A DNA stretch of 64,000 bases from Scatophagus argus (GCF_020382885.2 NC_058496.1:9044501-9108500), one strand, 5' to 3'; positions 12,155 through 53,410 are shown, numbered from the stretch's first letter. Made by a program: numbers and translations. The notes: a model not told the origin generated them from the sequence alone.

Positions 12155-13380
12155 CTCAGCAAGAAGAGCGAGAGGTTAAAAAATGTTAAAGAAAACACAC
12201 ACACGCACAGTCTGTGTGTGTGTCAGTGCCTTTGTTCCTTACTGCATGCCACTTTTGTTTACCTGTGTGTGCGCAGTGGTAAAAACACACAGACAATGTT
12301 GTATGTTGCCTGTTAGTGTATGTTGAAGCGAAAGACTGAGTGCGTAGTTTGTATGTGTGCATGCCTACAGAAGTGCTATAAACGGACGGTTGACTTAAAT
12401 TCATCTATCATGCAAGTTCAGTAGGCATTGAACCAAACTTATTTTCACCCTCTTCGCTCTGTTTCCACCCGTCCTTTGGCATCCATGTTGTATAACTGAT
12501 TTATTTCATGAAAACTCAAATATGTCGTATCACTGTCTGCTTATGTGCTGAAACGCTGCTGAATTTGGAGGATTTTCGATGTCCTCACCTGTTATTTTTC
12601 CATACTCAGTCTAACGCACATTGAGGCACTACTGTCCTTCAGTTTCAGTTCAATTGCACACGTTTCAAGCTGTATTTGGCTGCGACGGCTAGTAAGAGAA
12701 ACGGTAGGAAACCAGATCTTAGGAGGCCAAATCAAGCGTGATTATCATCGCACACTTAATGTTGTACGCTATTCATCACACTGGATTATATCAAAGGGAA
12801 GCTAATCAGAATTTTCAGCATCAGTTCATAGCACATGTAACTTAAAAATGTATCGTCCTTCGGCACTCCGTCTTACCTTCTTGTTTTCCTCTTTTTTGGT
12901 ACATTTTTGCAACTCAAGACTGTTCAGTGTGTGATTTAGAGACGCATGCTATTTTTATACTGTACTTACACCAATATCAGTCTGCTGTATATTGATCTAA
13001 TATCCTATCTGTATATATCCATCACCTCACCCTGTAGTCTGTATTATGGCATTACAGATTGTAATTTTGTGATTTTTATGTTTTTATACCACACATATGC
13101 AATGCCAACTCTGCTGAAGAATTATAAAGTATATTTAAAAGAGGTTAATGCTAATTATTATCAGCTGCTGTTTACTCTGATGTGCATTTTAAGGGTTTGC
13201 TTTTCATTTTGGATGCATTGCAGTTTAATACAACTAAATATTGCTGTTGCCATTAATGTCTACCATGTATGTTTTTAGGGAGCAAAGTGTTCCCTGCAAT
13301 GGCTTAATGTTATTTTTTTTCTCCACTGTTTTAAAAAAAAGAAAAAACAAACAAAATAAAATGTGTGATTCACATTTCAC
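12155..13380 (+). other. vps13a: VPS13A 3' UTR (long isoform)
   Basis: Sequence from the TAA at 12152-12154 to a poly(A) signal (AATAAA, 13355-13360). It contains CA/GT stretches able to pair with each other (around 12194-12223 and 12263-12290). The exact cleavage site is inferred. Confidence 0.6.
13355..13360 (+). terminator. Poly(A) signal of VPS13A long isoform
   Basis: AATAAA within ACAAAATAAAATGTGTG, followed by TGTCTTGTTCTTTTATTTGTTG, a T/G-rich downstream element. It is the only good signal I noted between the stop codon and the convergent gna14 3' end. Confidence 0.65.
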
Positions 13381-13434
13381 TGTCTTGTTCTTTTATTTGT
13401 TGTACCCAGAAGATTCCAATCACTCAGATTCCTT

Positions 13435-14166
13435 CATTAAGTAAATGTAAAGGTTTATTGAAAAATTCCATAAATATAATTTCCATTTCTCCTGACGAGA
13501 AACAGCTGAGGAGGGTTTTTCGAAGAACAACTTGGATTATTTACACTTACAGCAAACCCAGTGGTTGTGCTGACTGCCCTGAATAAATAAGGCACTTGCA
13601 GGTAGAACACACAGACACAGATGGCTCAGTGGGGAAAGAAAATGTGCTACCTGATATTAAATCACAGAACTCAGGACGAAAAACAACTTCTATAATCAGC
13701 CACTGCATGAGCACAAATTGTATATCGGTTAAAGCACTCAGATAAATCTGGCAACTGTATTTTAAATAATAAAATATGTAGCCCACACAACAGGTCACTG
13801 ATATTAGTTTAACCAAATTTTGACATTCTCACTTCTGCTGTCAAAGTACCACATTCTTACAATACATCTCTACAAAGGCTGGGAAGGGAACCACAAAGTA
13901 AACAACAGCAACCCACAGAAACAGTTTTCGGTATGTTCACGTTCATATTCTCTCTCTGGCTGTACTTGTACAGGAGGCACAAAAGATGAAAAAAACAAAA
14001 GAAAATCTTTCCAGTGATTGTGCAGACACAAAGGAACTTTGTAAAGTCTAATCGTTCGAGATAAAGCGTGGTAAAAATTTGCTTTAAGTAATTCTCCTCT
14101 CTTGGCTCTCCTCACGTCTTTCCCTCTACCTTCTTGTCTCCCTGTCTCCTGTCCTCCTGCCCCTCT
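13435..14166 (-). other. gna14: gna14 3' UTR
   Basis: Between the gna14 stop codon (14167-14169) and the AATAAA on the minus strand at 13454-13459. No coding potential seen. The boundary is inferred from the signal position. Confidence 0.5.
13454..13459 (-). terminator. Likely poly(A) signal of gna14
   Basis: TTTATT on the plus strand is AATAAA on the gna14 strand, about 710 nt beyond the gna14 stop. A second copy lies at 13392-13397 and would make the two convergent transcripts overlap. Confidence 0.5.
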
Positions 14167-22390
<8,224 letters not shown>

Positions 22391-25300
22391 CGTTCAAGCT
22401 GAGCAGCTCGCTGTCCAGTAAGCCCCGCGCTGTCAACGTGAAAATGCCAAAGGCTTCTGGAGATGTCACCTGGTCTCCACTTGTTGCCCTTCACTAACTT
22501 CACAAATTCAGAGGAAAAAAAGAAGCGCAGAGCATCTTTAAAAGCGATCCCTTCTTATCTTCCTCCTCTTGAATGAGAAAAAGCAGTTTATAGAGGAAAA
22601 CGGGGGAGGTTTATTAGTTTAAATAAAACTGAGAACTCCTCATTTGAAGGGGAAGACCAGAGATCTTTAATTCAGGATTAAAAGCTCTGTCCCTCTTTGA
22701 TAAGGTGCTGCGCTTGGTCTGGAGCAGGAGGACACTTGGTGAACTTTATCCAGGAGGGCGTGGCTCCAGCTGCACACAGGAGAGGACAGATCAAGTAAGG
22801 CTGTGGTGTCTTTGCCCCACAGAGATGCCTGTGACATGACAGTGGGACTGGTGGCGTAAGGGCTGGATGAAAACAGGCTTTTAATGGAGAGAGAGAGAAA
22901 AAAATCTACGCCAGACATGTGTTAGGAGGGTTTCGCAACACTGCTGCCAGGAGAGGGGAAGCGGAGGACCCTGTCATGTCTCCCAGCAGCCACTAGGGGT
23001 CAGGAAGGCCGACTATGAGTGAATGGCTGGGTGTTTGAATCGGTATCCTGGAGTAGTTGTATTACTTCTTGCAGGAGGATAAAGTTCTCCGAGGATGCTG
23101 AGGAAACCTGATTGACCAGTCATGTGAATGAATAAAAAGTTAACACGTCAGTCAATAAAGTGGGCGTGAAATTCAACGGTAAGTGACCAAAATAAATGAA
23201 AGATTTTGTGTAAATTAATTCTTAAATATTGAATGATAAAACATAAGAGATAAAATGACGTTATAGTGTACAAAATGTTAACAGCTACATAAAATTGTGG
23301 ACATGATGTAGTGATTACCTTTTAGGTTTGGAAGCAAACTCCTCTTCCTCTTTTCTTTATTTAAATCATGATTGAACAAAGGTTCGAAAGGTGTCTGTAA
23401 GCAGCAGCCATCTGCTTCAATAAAAAAAAAGCCCCACACACACATTAAAATATAGAAAAACTGGTAAAAGAGCATCAGTAACTCCTCTGATGTGAAACAC
23501 AGCTTTTCAGGGAACAAAAACGTGTTTGTGCTTTGACTTTTATCACTTCTTGTTATTCACAAATCGAAAGAAATCAGTGAAGATTATTGAGTACTGATTA
23601 TTGAGTACTAAAGCTAACAAATAACCACAAGCAGTCTTTGGGCTTTTTTGTGCATTTTACTTTGTTTATCCACACTTTTGTCCTCTTTTTGAATAACGTT
23701 CTCAATACATACATTTTTGAGAAGTCCAGACTACTCTGTATCATCATGATTGCTTTGCAACAAGAACATTTACAGAAACAGTAAGACTGAACGTGTTATC
23801 ATCAGCAAAGTACAAAGATTTCACTTTTTCTGTTGAGGTGACTCTCACCGGAAGATCTGCCTTATGTCAATTTGTTTTCTTCCCTGTGATCGTAGAGGGA
23901 GTACGTGAACATCAATCATCCAAGGATATAAAAAAGTACCCAATTTATGAAATATGATGACTTTACTAGGAATTGTTGCCTTGACTCATAACCGAAAGTT
24001 GATTTACATTCAAATAACTTTCATTTAGGGTGTTACGAATGTTAAAACCACGACTTAAAAAAGCCAGCACCCTGCCAGCCAAGTTTTCATATCGTTCTCA
24101 AAGTTTCCTGTTCTTTTCTACAGGAGTCTGCATGTGAAAAATATAAAAACCCAAGATAATAGGTGAGGGGGGGGGGGGGCTAAAATAACCTCTAAGAGGC
24201 GACTTCACCCAACATGTTGCTTGGCAATATGCTTGGGGCGCATTCTGTTGAACTTTATAGAGTAACAAGAATCACATCTGTGTTCACTTTAACTAAACTT
24301 TCAAAGCTCAACAGAGGTTTGTAACACAAATTGAACTTCTGCTACACATGGCAGGGACGTCTGGCAAAGCATTATCCTCACACTGTGATGCAAGTCACAG
24401 ACCTGAACTATGATGGCCGGTAATGATATAGATTTTAAAGGCATTGATTCAATCACACGGTACATATGACAGCTGCATCACCAAAGTAACATGCAATGAA
24501 AATCAGAGTCGACATACTTTTGAAAAGAAACTTCATTCAGAAACATGTTGAAGGAGTGCGAGTTTATGGATACAGGAAACATTTTACACAATTATGACCG
24601 GAGATCATCATAGTAACACTATTTCAAAATGAGTCAATAAATGTCAAATCTTTTTGATTTGGAGGCAGAGAAACCCAAAAGTATGCTAAACTATGTTGTT
24701 TTCCCCAAAGTCAACCCTGCGGCTTTACATAATGTACTTCTCGATATACTGCATGTAACACTGAACCGCTCTTGAATATATCGCAAGAAATTTGAACAGC
24801 AGCACAGGTTTCCAACTCATGGGTGTCAGTGAGTCAACACCAGCTGGAGTCTGTGCTCTCTTAAAGGGAAAATCCAGCCTTATAGAACCCACACGTTCTC
24901 CCTCAGAGTAACGATGGGAACATGAACAAGTCACTCATAAAGCTGTGAGAGGTTGTAGCTCCTTTTTACCAGCCAAAACCACATTATAATTAACATCTTC
25001 ACCAGTAGACTATAGTAAAAAAGGTAAACTTTAACCTTAGATTCTCTATCATTTGACATGCTCAAGGTTTTGACATTTAATTACTTCTCGAGGCTCACAA
25101 ACTTGGACAGACGGTCTCTGCTCAGTGGGCCGAATGCACTATGTGAATTGTTTAAACAAGGATTTTCCCTTTAAGTAACAGGGGCAGTGTAAATAGCCAC
25201 TTTACCACAGCAGGGACGCAAGTTACTGATTAATGCAACTCTACAACAATGGAATCAACACTGGTAGGTTGAAACTGTGTCTTTCAAACATCTCCTGTGG

Positions 25301-28300
25301 CTCCAAGCACAGTCACATTAACACCATTATAGCATTTGGTGAAACCAGTTGGCCCGCAGTCGTTTCTATTAAGCCCTGCTCTCAGGGACTGTTTTTACAG
25401 ATCTTCATTTACTTCAAGTACAATGTGAACAGGACTGGAAATTTACTTGTTTAAGGGGTTGTTGCTTGCCAGAATCAACCTTCCTTGTATGCAGTTTCAC
25501 TGGCCAGCTGAAATATCTTTAGACAACAGGACCGCCAACTGGGGACTGGTCACCTGCCAAAGTGGCCGGCAGATGTCAAACCACAACCAAATGTCGCCAA
25601 AACACTCTGCAGGTGGCTGCTGATGATTTGGAGTCCAGATTGTGTGAAATTTTCAAGCACATCAGGCAGTTCAATGCATCATAATGCACCGCGGCATGGA
25701 TTTTTAAGACATGAATCTGATGTGACAACAAATCAGTACAAAGTGTGTTCTGATTACAATTCACTCATGATGTGCTTATAACGTCCTGTAATGATGTCAC
25801 ACTAGCTAAATGAGCTACACCTCAAAGCTGTTCCCAGGTCGTTTAGCACGGAATAACAAAGAGACCACCAAACAATCCTCCTGATGCACAAAGGGACGTT
25901 ATCGGCTGCACTAGCTTCGCTTCTCATAAGAACACATGTGCCTTGCATGAGACTTCCGAGGCACAGCTTATTCAATAAGGCAATATGTACACGTGAACTG
26001 TTGTGTATTTTCTCTTATGCCGTCCTTTTATAAATAAAGTCTAAAATAATACTGTACATTCTAAATAATGAAATGGTGGCAACGAAGATGGAAATGCAGT
26101 AAAATAAAAAAAAAAAAAAAAAAAGAGAGAAAGCACCTAGAGATGTACCAACCCAATGAGGCCAAAGTGTTGAGTCAAATTTCTGCACATGGTGGGTCAC
26201 TGACTGACTGACTGACAGACAGACTCTACAATATGGACATTCCATCAGGGTGGAGGTCCATTGGGGTGGGGGTTTAAAGGGGGATGGCACAAACAATCAG
26301 AAACTTACACCTCCTTTCACACAAAATCTGAGCCAAAGCAACACAATCCACCTGCCATCCACCTTGTCCTAACTTTAGGGGGTGCTGTAGATGAAGAAAT
26401 CTCAGAGTTAATCAATACTAATTGAGAAGCTGTGTAATAATGAAATGTAAAAGAATAGGAAGCGATGAGTGACGTGATTACACCTATGTGACAAGTGCTC
26501 TGTTCCTGAAGCCAGTGAAGAACTAAACTATTACAATTAGCCCTATAGATTGGATTCAGTCTGCAGTTTTTCATATAAAAGTCAATTTAACAGACTGCAG
26601 GCTACTGTAAGAACTGGCATACTGATCAGTCTGTTATTGGATAATAATAATGTTCTTCTTTATGCAGTTTTGAAGCTGAACCATGTTTCTTTGCTGAGAG
26701 ATAAAACTGGCAAAACACAAAATTTACATTCTCCTCTTAAAAAAAAAAAGGAAACAAAAACCAACACGTAAATAACAGATTTTTTTTTCTTACAAAAATG
26801 AATTAGCCATTAGACATACAATACAATTACATAGATACATATTTTCAATACCGCACATTCAATCTGCCAAAAAAGTAATGATTACAAAGCCAACAGAGAT
26901 GCTGCCATATATATAGAGAGATGTATGTACAATGATTATAGCATTCATAATTGCACTATGCCTCAATAAATGTAAATTACAGGCTTATGTTCTCAAGAAT
27001 TGTTACAAAAAATACTTAAAGTAACTTGGGAATGAGGAATTCGCAAATCAGAGGTGCCAATCGGAAACAAGAAGGGCTTACTTTGGTACAGACTTAACAT
27101 CACCACTCTGCCCTTTCATGTAGGAATGAGAATGTATCCTCCACCGCTACTGAACAGTCAAGACAGTCGGGCTGTGATTGGACAGTTTTAAAGACATAGC
27201 TAAAATGTGACTGGATAGTCTGCAGGCTAGAGGGAAGGAGTTTACAGCCACGCGCAAGGTTGTGATTGAACGGTTTGAGCAGTTTGGTGCACCACGTGGC
27301 ACCTACTCTGACAGCCTGCTAATTAACTTTAGCTTAAGTCAGTCCAAGCTTTGTGTGTGTCTATGTGTGTGTGTATGTGGGGGTGAGAGGGGTGGATACC
27401 GCTGCTGAATACTTCAAAAACTGCAGGAATCAGTTGGTTAATTGGTAAGTCAGTCGGTCAAGTCGGTCGGTCCAATTCTGCGTCCGATAGCCCTGCTGGC
27501 TTTCCCGTCCTCAACACTTTCAGTAAACAGTGCCAAGTGGAGTTGTTTTGGCATTGGCAATTAATAAACATATTACCATAACAAAAAGTGTTAATGTAGC
27601 ACAGTTGAACTTAATCATTATCAACACTGACTCAGAAATTATTACCCGCTTCACTCTGTGTAAAGCAACCAGCACCATCATGGTTTTCATGACAGAGCTG
27701 AAGTCTCCTTGTGTGCTTCCTCGCCCCCTCGGCGCAAACCTCTGACAGCGTTTTTAAAGCCAATTTTTCTCACACTTCTCAACTTAAATGGTTATGTCAA
27801 TGTTTGCTACATGACTCTCACTCAAATGACACTACCCCCCCCACACAAAAAAAATACTGGGAATGGACTCTATACTGTCACAAATGCTCTAATTAATGGA
27901 TGGAACCAAAGTCAGTGCAATGTAAGAACAATATTATTAATAATAATAATAATAATAATGATAAAAATAATAATAATAATAATGAGTCAATACTAAATCA
28001 GTATGAAATAATTGTTGTTGTTTTTTTTTTTAAAAAAATCACAGTTTATGCCTATTTATCAAGAGACAAGCCAATCAGTCCTTTGAAGGAAAAAGTTCAA
28101 GCTGTCAACTGGAGGTCTGTTACATCACTTCCTATTGGGCGAAGGACGAAGCTTCAGAATGAACCGACAGGTAAGGAGCGAGGGCAAAAAGAAGGAATGA
28201 AAACCTTCTTATTTTTCTTCTTCTTGTTTATAAAAAGGCAGGAGGTAGGGAGCACACTGTATTCGTTCCAGCTCTGACGTATCAGACTGACGAAAGAAAC

Positions 28301-28691
28301 AAGCCCCCAGACCTCGAGTGCACAAAGTAGTTTCTTTCTTTCTGTCAAAAAACTAAACAAAGAAAAAAACAAAAAACTTCACAATGCGCAAAGCCTAGAA
28401 ATGAGGATAGTCGCTGTACATATCCAACAGTAAATTCCTACCCAACCCTTCCAAATATCTCGTCCCCCACGCCCCCATATTTCATTAACTCCTTAAATAG
28501 CAAGATAACATTAATGTTGCTCACCCCTTGGTGACCAAGAGATCAACAAATGGCAAATAAATTAGTATTATGCAACCATTAGATTTTTTTTTTCTCTGAT
28601 TTTCTTTTCGTGTGTGTATATGGTGTATCTTTTCACAGATTACGTCAGTCAGTGTGTGTTGAGGGCCCCCTGCTGGCAGCCCTGCTCCGCT
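22391..28691. other. Intergenic region between gna14 start and gnaq stop
   Basis: 6.3 kb holding the gna14 5' UTR/promoter on its left and probably a long gnaq 3' UTR on its right. It contains a G-run at 24166-24179, an A-run at about 26104-26123 and an AAT microsatellite at 27933-27984. I saw no protein-coding exon and no clear gnaq poly(A) signal, so the gnaq 3' end is unresolved. Confidence 0.6.
27933..27984. repeat. (AAT)n microsatellite
   Basis: Imperfect AAT/TAA trinucleotide tract, likely in gnaq 3' flank or UTR. Asn-rich frames across it are artefacts. Confidence 0.9.
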
Positions 28692-43641
<14,950 letters not shown>

Positions 43642-46600
43642 TCTCTCTCCTTTAGACCAAAAAAAAAACCCACACACACTTTCCTGATTTTTTCCTCCTT
43701 TTACTGATTCATTCAGATGTCAGATTCGCCGGAGTAGAAAGAAAAAAAACAGGCCTGTGAATGCCAAATAACGTCCTCATACAGGCCTGGTGGTGGTGAA
43801 ATAACGCGTGGACGCCCTTATAACGAGTGTGAACAGCGCACAGATTGTGCTGGAAGAGGAATATTAGATATTTGAGAAATTACTGACCCCCCCTCCCCCT
43901 GTTTTGGTTCGCTTTCACGGCCTCCCGACCGCTTCAAAATAGTGTCCAAAGCGGTTTGAGTTGAATATCACTGCAATCTTAATTGGTGTAATCTGCTTTT
44001 CCTTCTCAATACGATCAACAGATCCTTTTAAGACACATCCTCCGTACTGCTCTGTGTGATCTCGTTAAGCGTTGCCATCCGTGCCCGGCCACAGTCTCTT
44101 CAAAGTCTTCAATGTTGTTATTTTTCAATCAACAAAATCCCTTGTGTTCAAGTTATCGTCCGCGGGTGTGGGCAATCTAAAAAACACATGAGTAAAGCTG
44201 TCGGTTTATTTTCCAATGGCTCGACTCCCGGGCGTGGTAAGGCAGAATATGGCGGACTTTCACTCCAATCCGCTAGGCTGGGATACAGTACAGTTATCTC
44301 CCTCTGTCTGCTTAAAAAACCAAGAAAGCCACACATAACATCGCATTTAAGCCGGAGCCCTCGATGCCGCAGCGGAGATATCCTAGTTTGTGTTAAGAGG
44401 CGTTCACGTCCACAGCTGGGTAGCGGGCTGACAAGAAAGGAATAACCGCCGTGTTTTTCGCCGTTTTTTCCCCCGGCCAATCTTCTCCTTTTCCTCAATT
44501 CTCTTCATGTATTTTTATTACAGAGGCCATCCACTCCTGCGCTGGCAGGGTGACGTCGGCCTCCCATCGACTATGGGGGAGTGTCACGTCAAAGAAACGC
44601 CACACAAGTATTTATACCCCAACCTGTGGAATAGAAATGTTTATGAATGGAGGAGCTGGACTCATATCTGTGTGGGCATGTGTGTAATGGAAGGCAATGC
44701 CACTGAAACTGTGGCTTTGTGTCGACTTTGTGGGAGAGTGTAGTAAAGACAGTTAAAGAGGCTATATCAATAAATGTGATGTATTTTAGTGGAAAATTAT
44801 TTGATTCATTTTTGTGTGTGTTTGTGATTGCCTGGTCGTTTCTTCTTTTTTGTCAAAAATGTTCATCGCTTGGTTTAACAAATCGTCTTGGCTTTAAAAC
44901 GCCACTATTAGTCTTTCAAATCTCTTAATTGCTTTATATCTACATGTTCTGTGTACAATGAAGTCCACATAACACAACAAATTTCAAATTTACAAAATAA
45001 ACCCTTAACATATTTAATCCATTCTACATCTAATCGTCTGTGCACAGGTTTATAGTCCAGATGGCTAAATATTCCCTTTAAGAATTAGTTGTATTGTTGT
45101 TGGATGCAGATTGTGGTGTTATTGTTTTAGATTGCTGGTTAGAGTTTTGACATCCTCACAATTGATCAAACACCAACAGAATCACATTACATTGCATAAA
45201 TGTACTGCAGGGCAGCTGGACTGAATCACACTATATAGGCTGCAGGCGTCCTTTAAATAATATCCAAGCTATGTGTACATCATCTCTTCCATATATCTTT
45301 AATAAACTAGACTTGACCAGTTCATGGTATTCTAACAAGACACCCATACACTTGTGAACTGATAAATGGATGAATAGATTGATGGATATCTGGATCATAC
45401 CATGAATCCACAGATGACCACCACCACCTTTCTTGTGTTATCAGTAATTTAACCTTATTTTACTGCCTTTACCACAACAGGGCAATAAGCACTCATAGTT
45501 GGAAGAACAGTCAGTCATAAGTTAACATATTACCGTGAGCAGTTTTGTTTTGAGGCTTTTGATGCTGGGTCTTGTTGTGGATGTCTTGGGGCCTACCCAG
45601 TGAGAACTGTAAAGAGCTTGGGTCCCAAGTAACATGCTGGGTTGCTCATTTGCATCAGTGATTCAGATTAGGGTTCATAGCAGTGGCTGTAGAACAAGTG
45701 CTGACCTGCTTTATTGGCCAGTTTTTGTTGAGGGGCTTTTTTGTGTTTAAGGCCTACCTGAAAACTTAACAGCTTTGTTCGAGTCACGTGCTGCGTTCAG
45801 TCTATAATACTGACAGTTGTAATTACAATTATTTTCTCTTCCCCGCTTTACTTTGCTTCTTATTTTAGGAAATAGCTTCACTCCACTCCAAACCCTTCAA
45901 GTGGAAACATAAGTCTTAGTCAAATTGGAAGATTAGATATTCTGATATGTGCATATGACCATGTTCAGATGATGACTTTAAATGACCATATGTGAATACT
46001 GTAATTTTTATCTATATACAAATGTCTAGCCCATCTACATTTCTTGGATTTTAAATCAGTCCCAATTTAAGTTGTAATTAAATAGCCTTAGCACACCTTT
46101 AGAAGTGTGTGACATAAACTGCTTCTCTAGTCATTGTGACAGTGTAGGTGTTACCAGGGGATCTTAAACATTTTGTAAAACCCCTGTTGAAAGGGACATA
46201 TGCAGGAAAACTTTTTTGTTACTGTCTTCACTATATGTAAGAAATATTTCTGAAAGAGAAATACTTATATTGTATACTTAAATACAAAAATTGGGAAATC
46301 ACCATCATTTTATTATGATAAACCTTACTTTGATGTAAAATACATGACAAAGTGTAGTCATACTCTCTTAAACCATTTCCTGCAAACAAAGTTAGAATTG
46401 AGGGCATCTCACATAGGTATTGAGCAGTGTTGATTGTAACCCAACTAAGTGCCCTATTTAGACAATTTAAATGGGAACATCCCAGTGACTCGGTGCTTAA
46501 TTGCATGTAATGCCTTCGTTTAAATCCAGCTCTTGAAGTCAAAGACGCTCTTATCTTTTCTGACTTTATCTACTCACACACAAAAATCTGAGCTACAGTG

Positions 46601-47294
46601 AAACAGATGAAAACATGACACGAAAACAAAAATTGTAAAATGGTTTTAGTAGAATTAATGTTAGCTGTCCATGGAGCTGATTGATTCGTCCCAGATTTCC
46701 AGCTTGGGGAGCCATTCAGCTCGAGCCTGTATTGAAGGTTAACCAGCAAGCTCTCTAGAAGGAAATGTCGCCACAGGTCAGTAAGCCAAGATTCAGGTTG
46801 AAACAAATGCATCATGTTGTTAGCTGACAACCCAATCATGACAGTTTATTTTTCATCACCTGGAAAAACATGAAAACTTGAAGAGTTATGATATTTTGTT
46901 GGTTGAGCTTCTTGTGTCCCCGCTCAAATGTATTATGCACATATTGTATAATCTTTAGTTTGAACACACATCTCAACCAAAAGAAAAGAACATATTACTT
47001 TCTCATCCTTCTGCACTGAAGAATGTGAGGAGAGGAGGAAGTTCACTGAGACATTGTTGATTTCTGCAAAGAAAGAAAGAAATCAGGCTACCTCATCAAA
47101 TATGGACCTGGTCATTTGACTGATACATTTTAAAAAATCAGATTTGAATATGCACGTTAATAGTTATTCATCTTGGACACACGGCGAGAAAAAAAAAAAC
47201 TGTTTACATGAACTAAAACGCAAACGACCAGAAATGACAAAACAAAACCGTAAATAGTACATCTTTTATTTTGTACGAGCAAAAGCTTTGTGTT
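43642..47294. other. gnaq 5' region and gnaq-wdr31 intergenic DNA
   Basis: The left 1 kb is comparatively CpG-rich and should hold gnaq 5' UTR and promoter. From about 44.7 to 47.2 kb the DNA is AT-rich and I see no gene, RNA gene or recognisable transposon; the frames there are chance. gnaq and wdr31 are divergently transcribed from this interval. Confidence 0.6.
44551..44616 (-). promoter_or_regulatory. Possible gnaq core promoter: TATA box and CRE-like sites
   Basis: On the gnaq strand TATAAATA occurs at 44609-44616, followed downstream by TGACGTGA (44584-44591) and CGACGTCA (44551-44558). The latter two resemble cAMP-response elements. This would place the start near 44580 and imply a 5' UTR of up to about 940 nt, unless an untranslated exon is spliced. 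Inference only. Confidence 0.35.
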
Positions 47295-47318
47295 ACTTCC
47301 GGTCCCTTGTCACGTGAC
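47295..47318 (+). promoter_or_regulatory. wdr31 promoter: ETS site and perfect CACGTG palindrome
   Basis: ACTTCCGG (ETS-type) at 47295-47302 and GTCACGTGAC at 47309-47318. The latter is a perfect 10-bp E-box palindrome equal to the CLEAR/USF consensus. No TATA is seen. The location, about 320 bp before a good 5'-exon donor, suits a TATA-less housekeeping promoter. Confidence 0.5.
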
Positions 47319-47329
47319 CTCGCCCTCGC

Positions 47330-47639
47330 CTGGATACGAGAAAGCGTCCCTCCATGGTCGCTACGGAGGGAGGGATGGGTCGGTGTGGTTAAAAGACACT
47401 TCTGTGTACTTTCTAATGCAGTTGGGACAACTTATTTATCATGGCAGACAGCGGGAAATGCTTCTCGGTCGTTTCATCAACGACTCTACTAAGTTTTAAC
47501 GTTTGTAAATGCACGTTTTGGTGCTACTGGTAGCCTACATTGATCTACCTTAGTATGACAGATAAAGATTAGTTAGCATGCTAGCGAGCTAGCCACATTT
47601 GCTTCAGCATCACACAGCGACCACACCTGCCAGTGACAG
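47330..47639 (+). other. wdr31: wdr31 noncoding 5' exon (donor certain, start approximate)
   Basis: A strong donor CAG|GTAAGA lies at 47639/47640, downstream of the ETS/E-box block and upstream of the ATG exon. The segment has several ATGs without a long frame, fitting untranslated leader. The start coordinate is a guess. Confidence 0.45.
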
Positions 47640-47906
47640 GTAAGAAATCATGCTTCACTTGTCGGGATTGTGTACCATGAGTCATGAACCATTTTTTCAC
47701 CATCAATAACTTCAGTTAAAAGCGCTTGGTGGTGTGGCGTAATGGTTGGCCGCACCGTTCATAGCAGGTGTTTTCGAGTGACTAAGTTAATTCCTTGTGA
47801 CAGTAATGATGCTACTCTAATAGGATTTGAGCCCTCTCCTTCCTGTCGATTGTTTGAGGAGTACGCCAGGATAACGAGGGAGGAGCTTAGATGTGTTTCT
47901 TTCTGC

Positions 47907-47928
47907 GTGTGTGTGTGTGTGTGTGTGT
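47907..47928. repeat. (GT)11 microsatellite
   Basis: Short GT tract in the wdr31 first intron. Confidence 0.85.
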
Positions 47929-48360
47929 ATTTGTGTGAGTGAGAGAGAGAAAGTAATGAACGTGTGCTTTATTCTCACCTTGTAAACTGGTCTGTCTTAC
48001 TCTTATGCAAGATTATTTGCAGTAAGACTGTATACTTAAGTTTGGATGTGTGATATGGTGATGTAGGCGTATGTAAACCTTAAATTTCAGATTACAACTG
48101 CCAACAATAAGAACATGAATCTAACAATGTACTATACAATGATAAAACTACCACTTTCTTTGTGCTTAATGTGATGATTACTATTAAGAAACAGCATAAT
48201 ATTATCATCTACTGAGCTTCTTGACTGAATCGAACTGATTCATTGTCCCTCATCATTACCATTTACTAAAGGGAAGGATTTTATGCATGCAACCCTAAGT
48301 TTTGGGTTTTTTACAGCATTTCTTTCTGTGTGTCAGTGTGGCTGCAGGTTCCTAGTAAAC

Positions 48361-52904
<4,544 letters not shown>

Positions 52905-53410
52905 CAGCAAGTGACTCAGCAAATAATTTCACCTTATACGGATATCATGACTGTTCTTTTTTGTTTTTTATAATTTTACATATTTCTATAAACATTTTTG
53001 CTCAACTGGACTGCCATGCAATGAACAAAGAGATCAGTTACATCACCCATTAATTGATGAGACTTCAAACACCAAAATGATCCTGCTTGGGTTGCTGCCT
53101 TCTTGGACCACGTCAGAATAACTGGGAAATACTCTTCAGTTTCATGCACTGCGAGGTGGAGTTGATGCACATGTAGTATTGGTTTTATTGGTGGTGCTGA
53201 GTACATGCTTGGAGGATGTGTTAATGTGGTAGGAGTGGTATTTAAAATGTAAATGTAAGTATTTGGATGGAGCAGGAAAATATTTGTCAATTCTCAGTCT
53301 GAGAGAGAATTTAAATCCAAATAGAATTCCATACTAAGAGTATGTCATTAATGTTTTCCTGGATAAAATTTAGAAGGTGCAGTCTTGTTTGTCAAGCACT
53401 TTGTGCAAAG
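52905..53410 (+). other. wdr31: wdr31 3' UTR / flank
   Basis: Follows the TGA at 52902-52904. I see no perfect AATAAA before the LINE fragment, so transcript end is unresolved. No other feature. Confidence 0.4.

Noticed and set aside
27900-28277. 125-codon Asn-rich frame
   Set aside because: Translation of an AAT microsatellite and flanking noncoding DNA.
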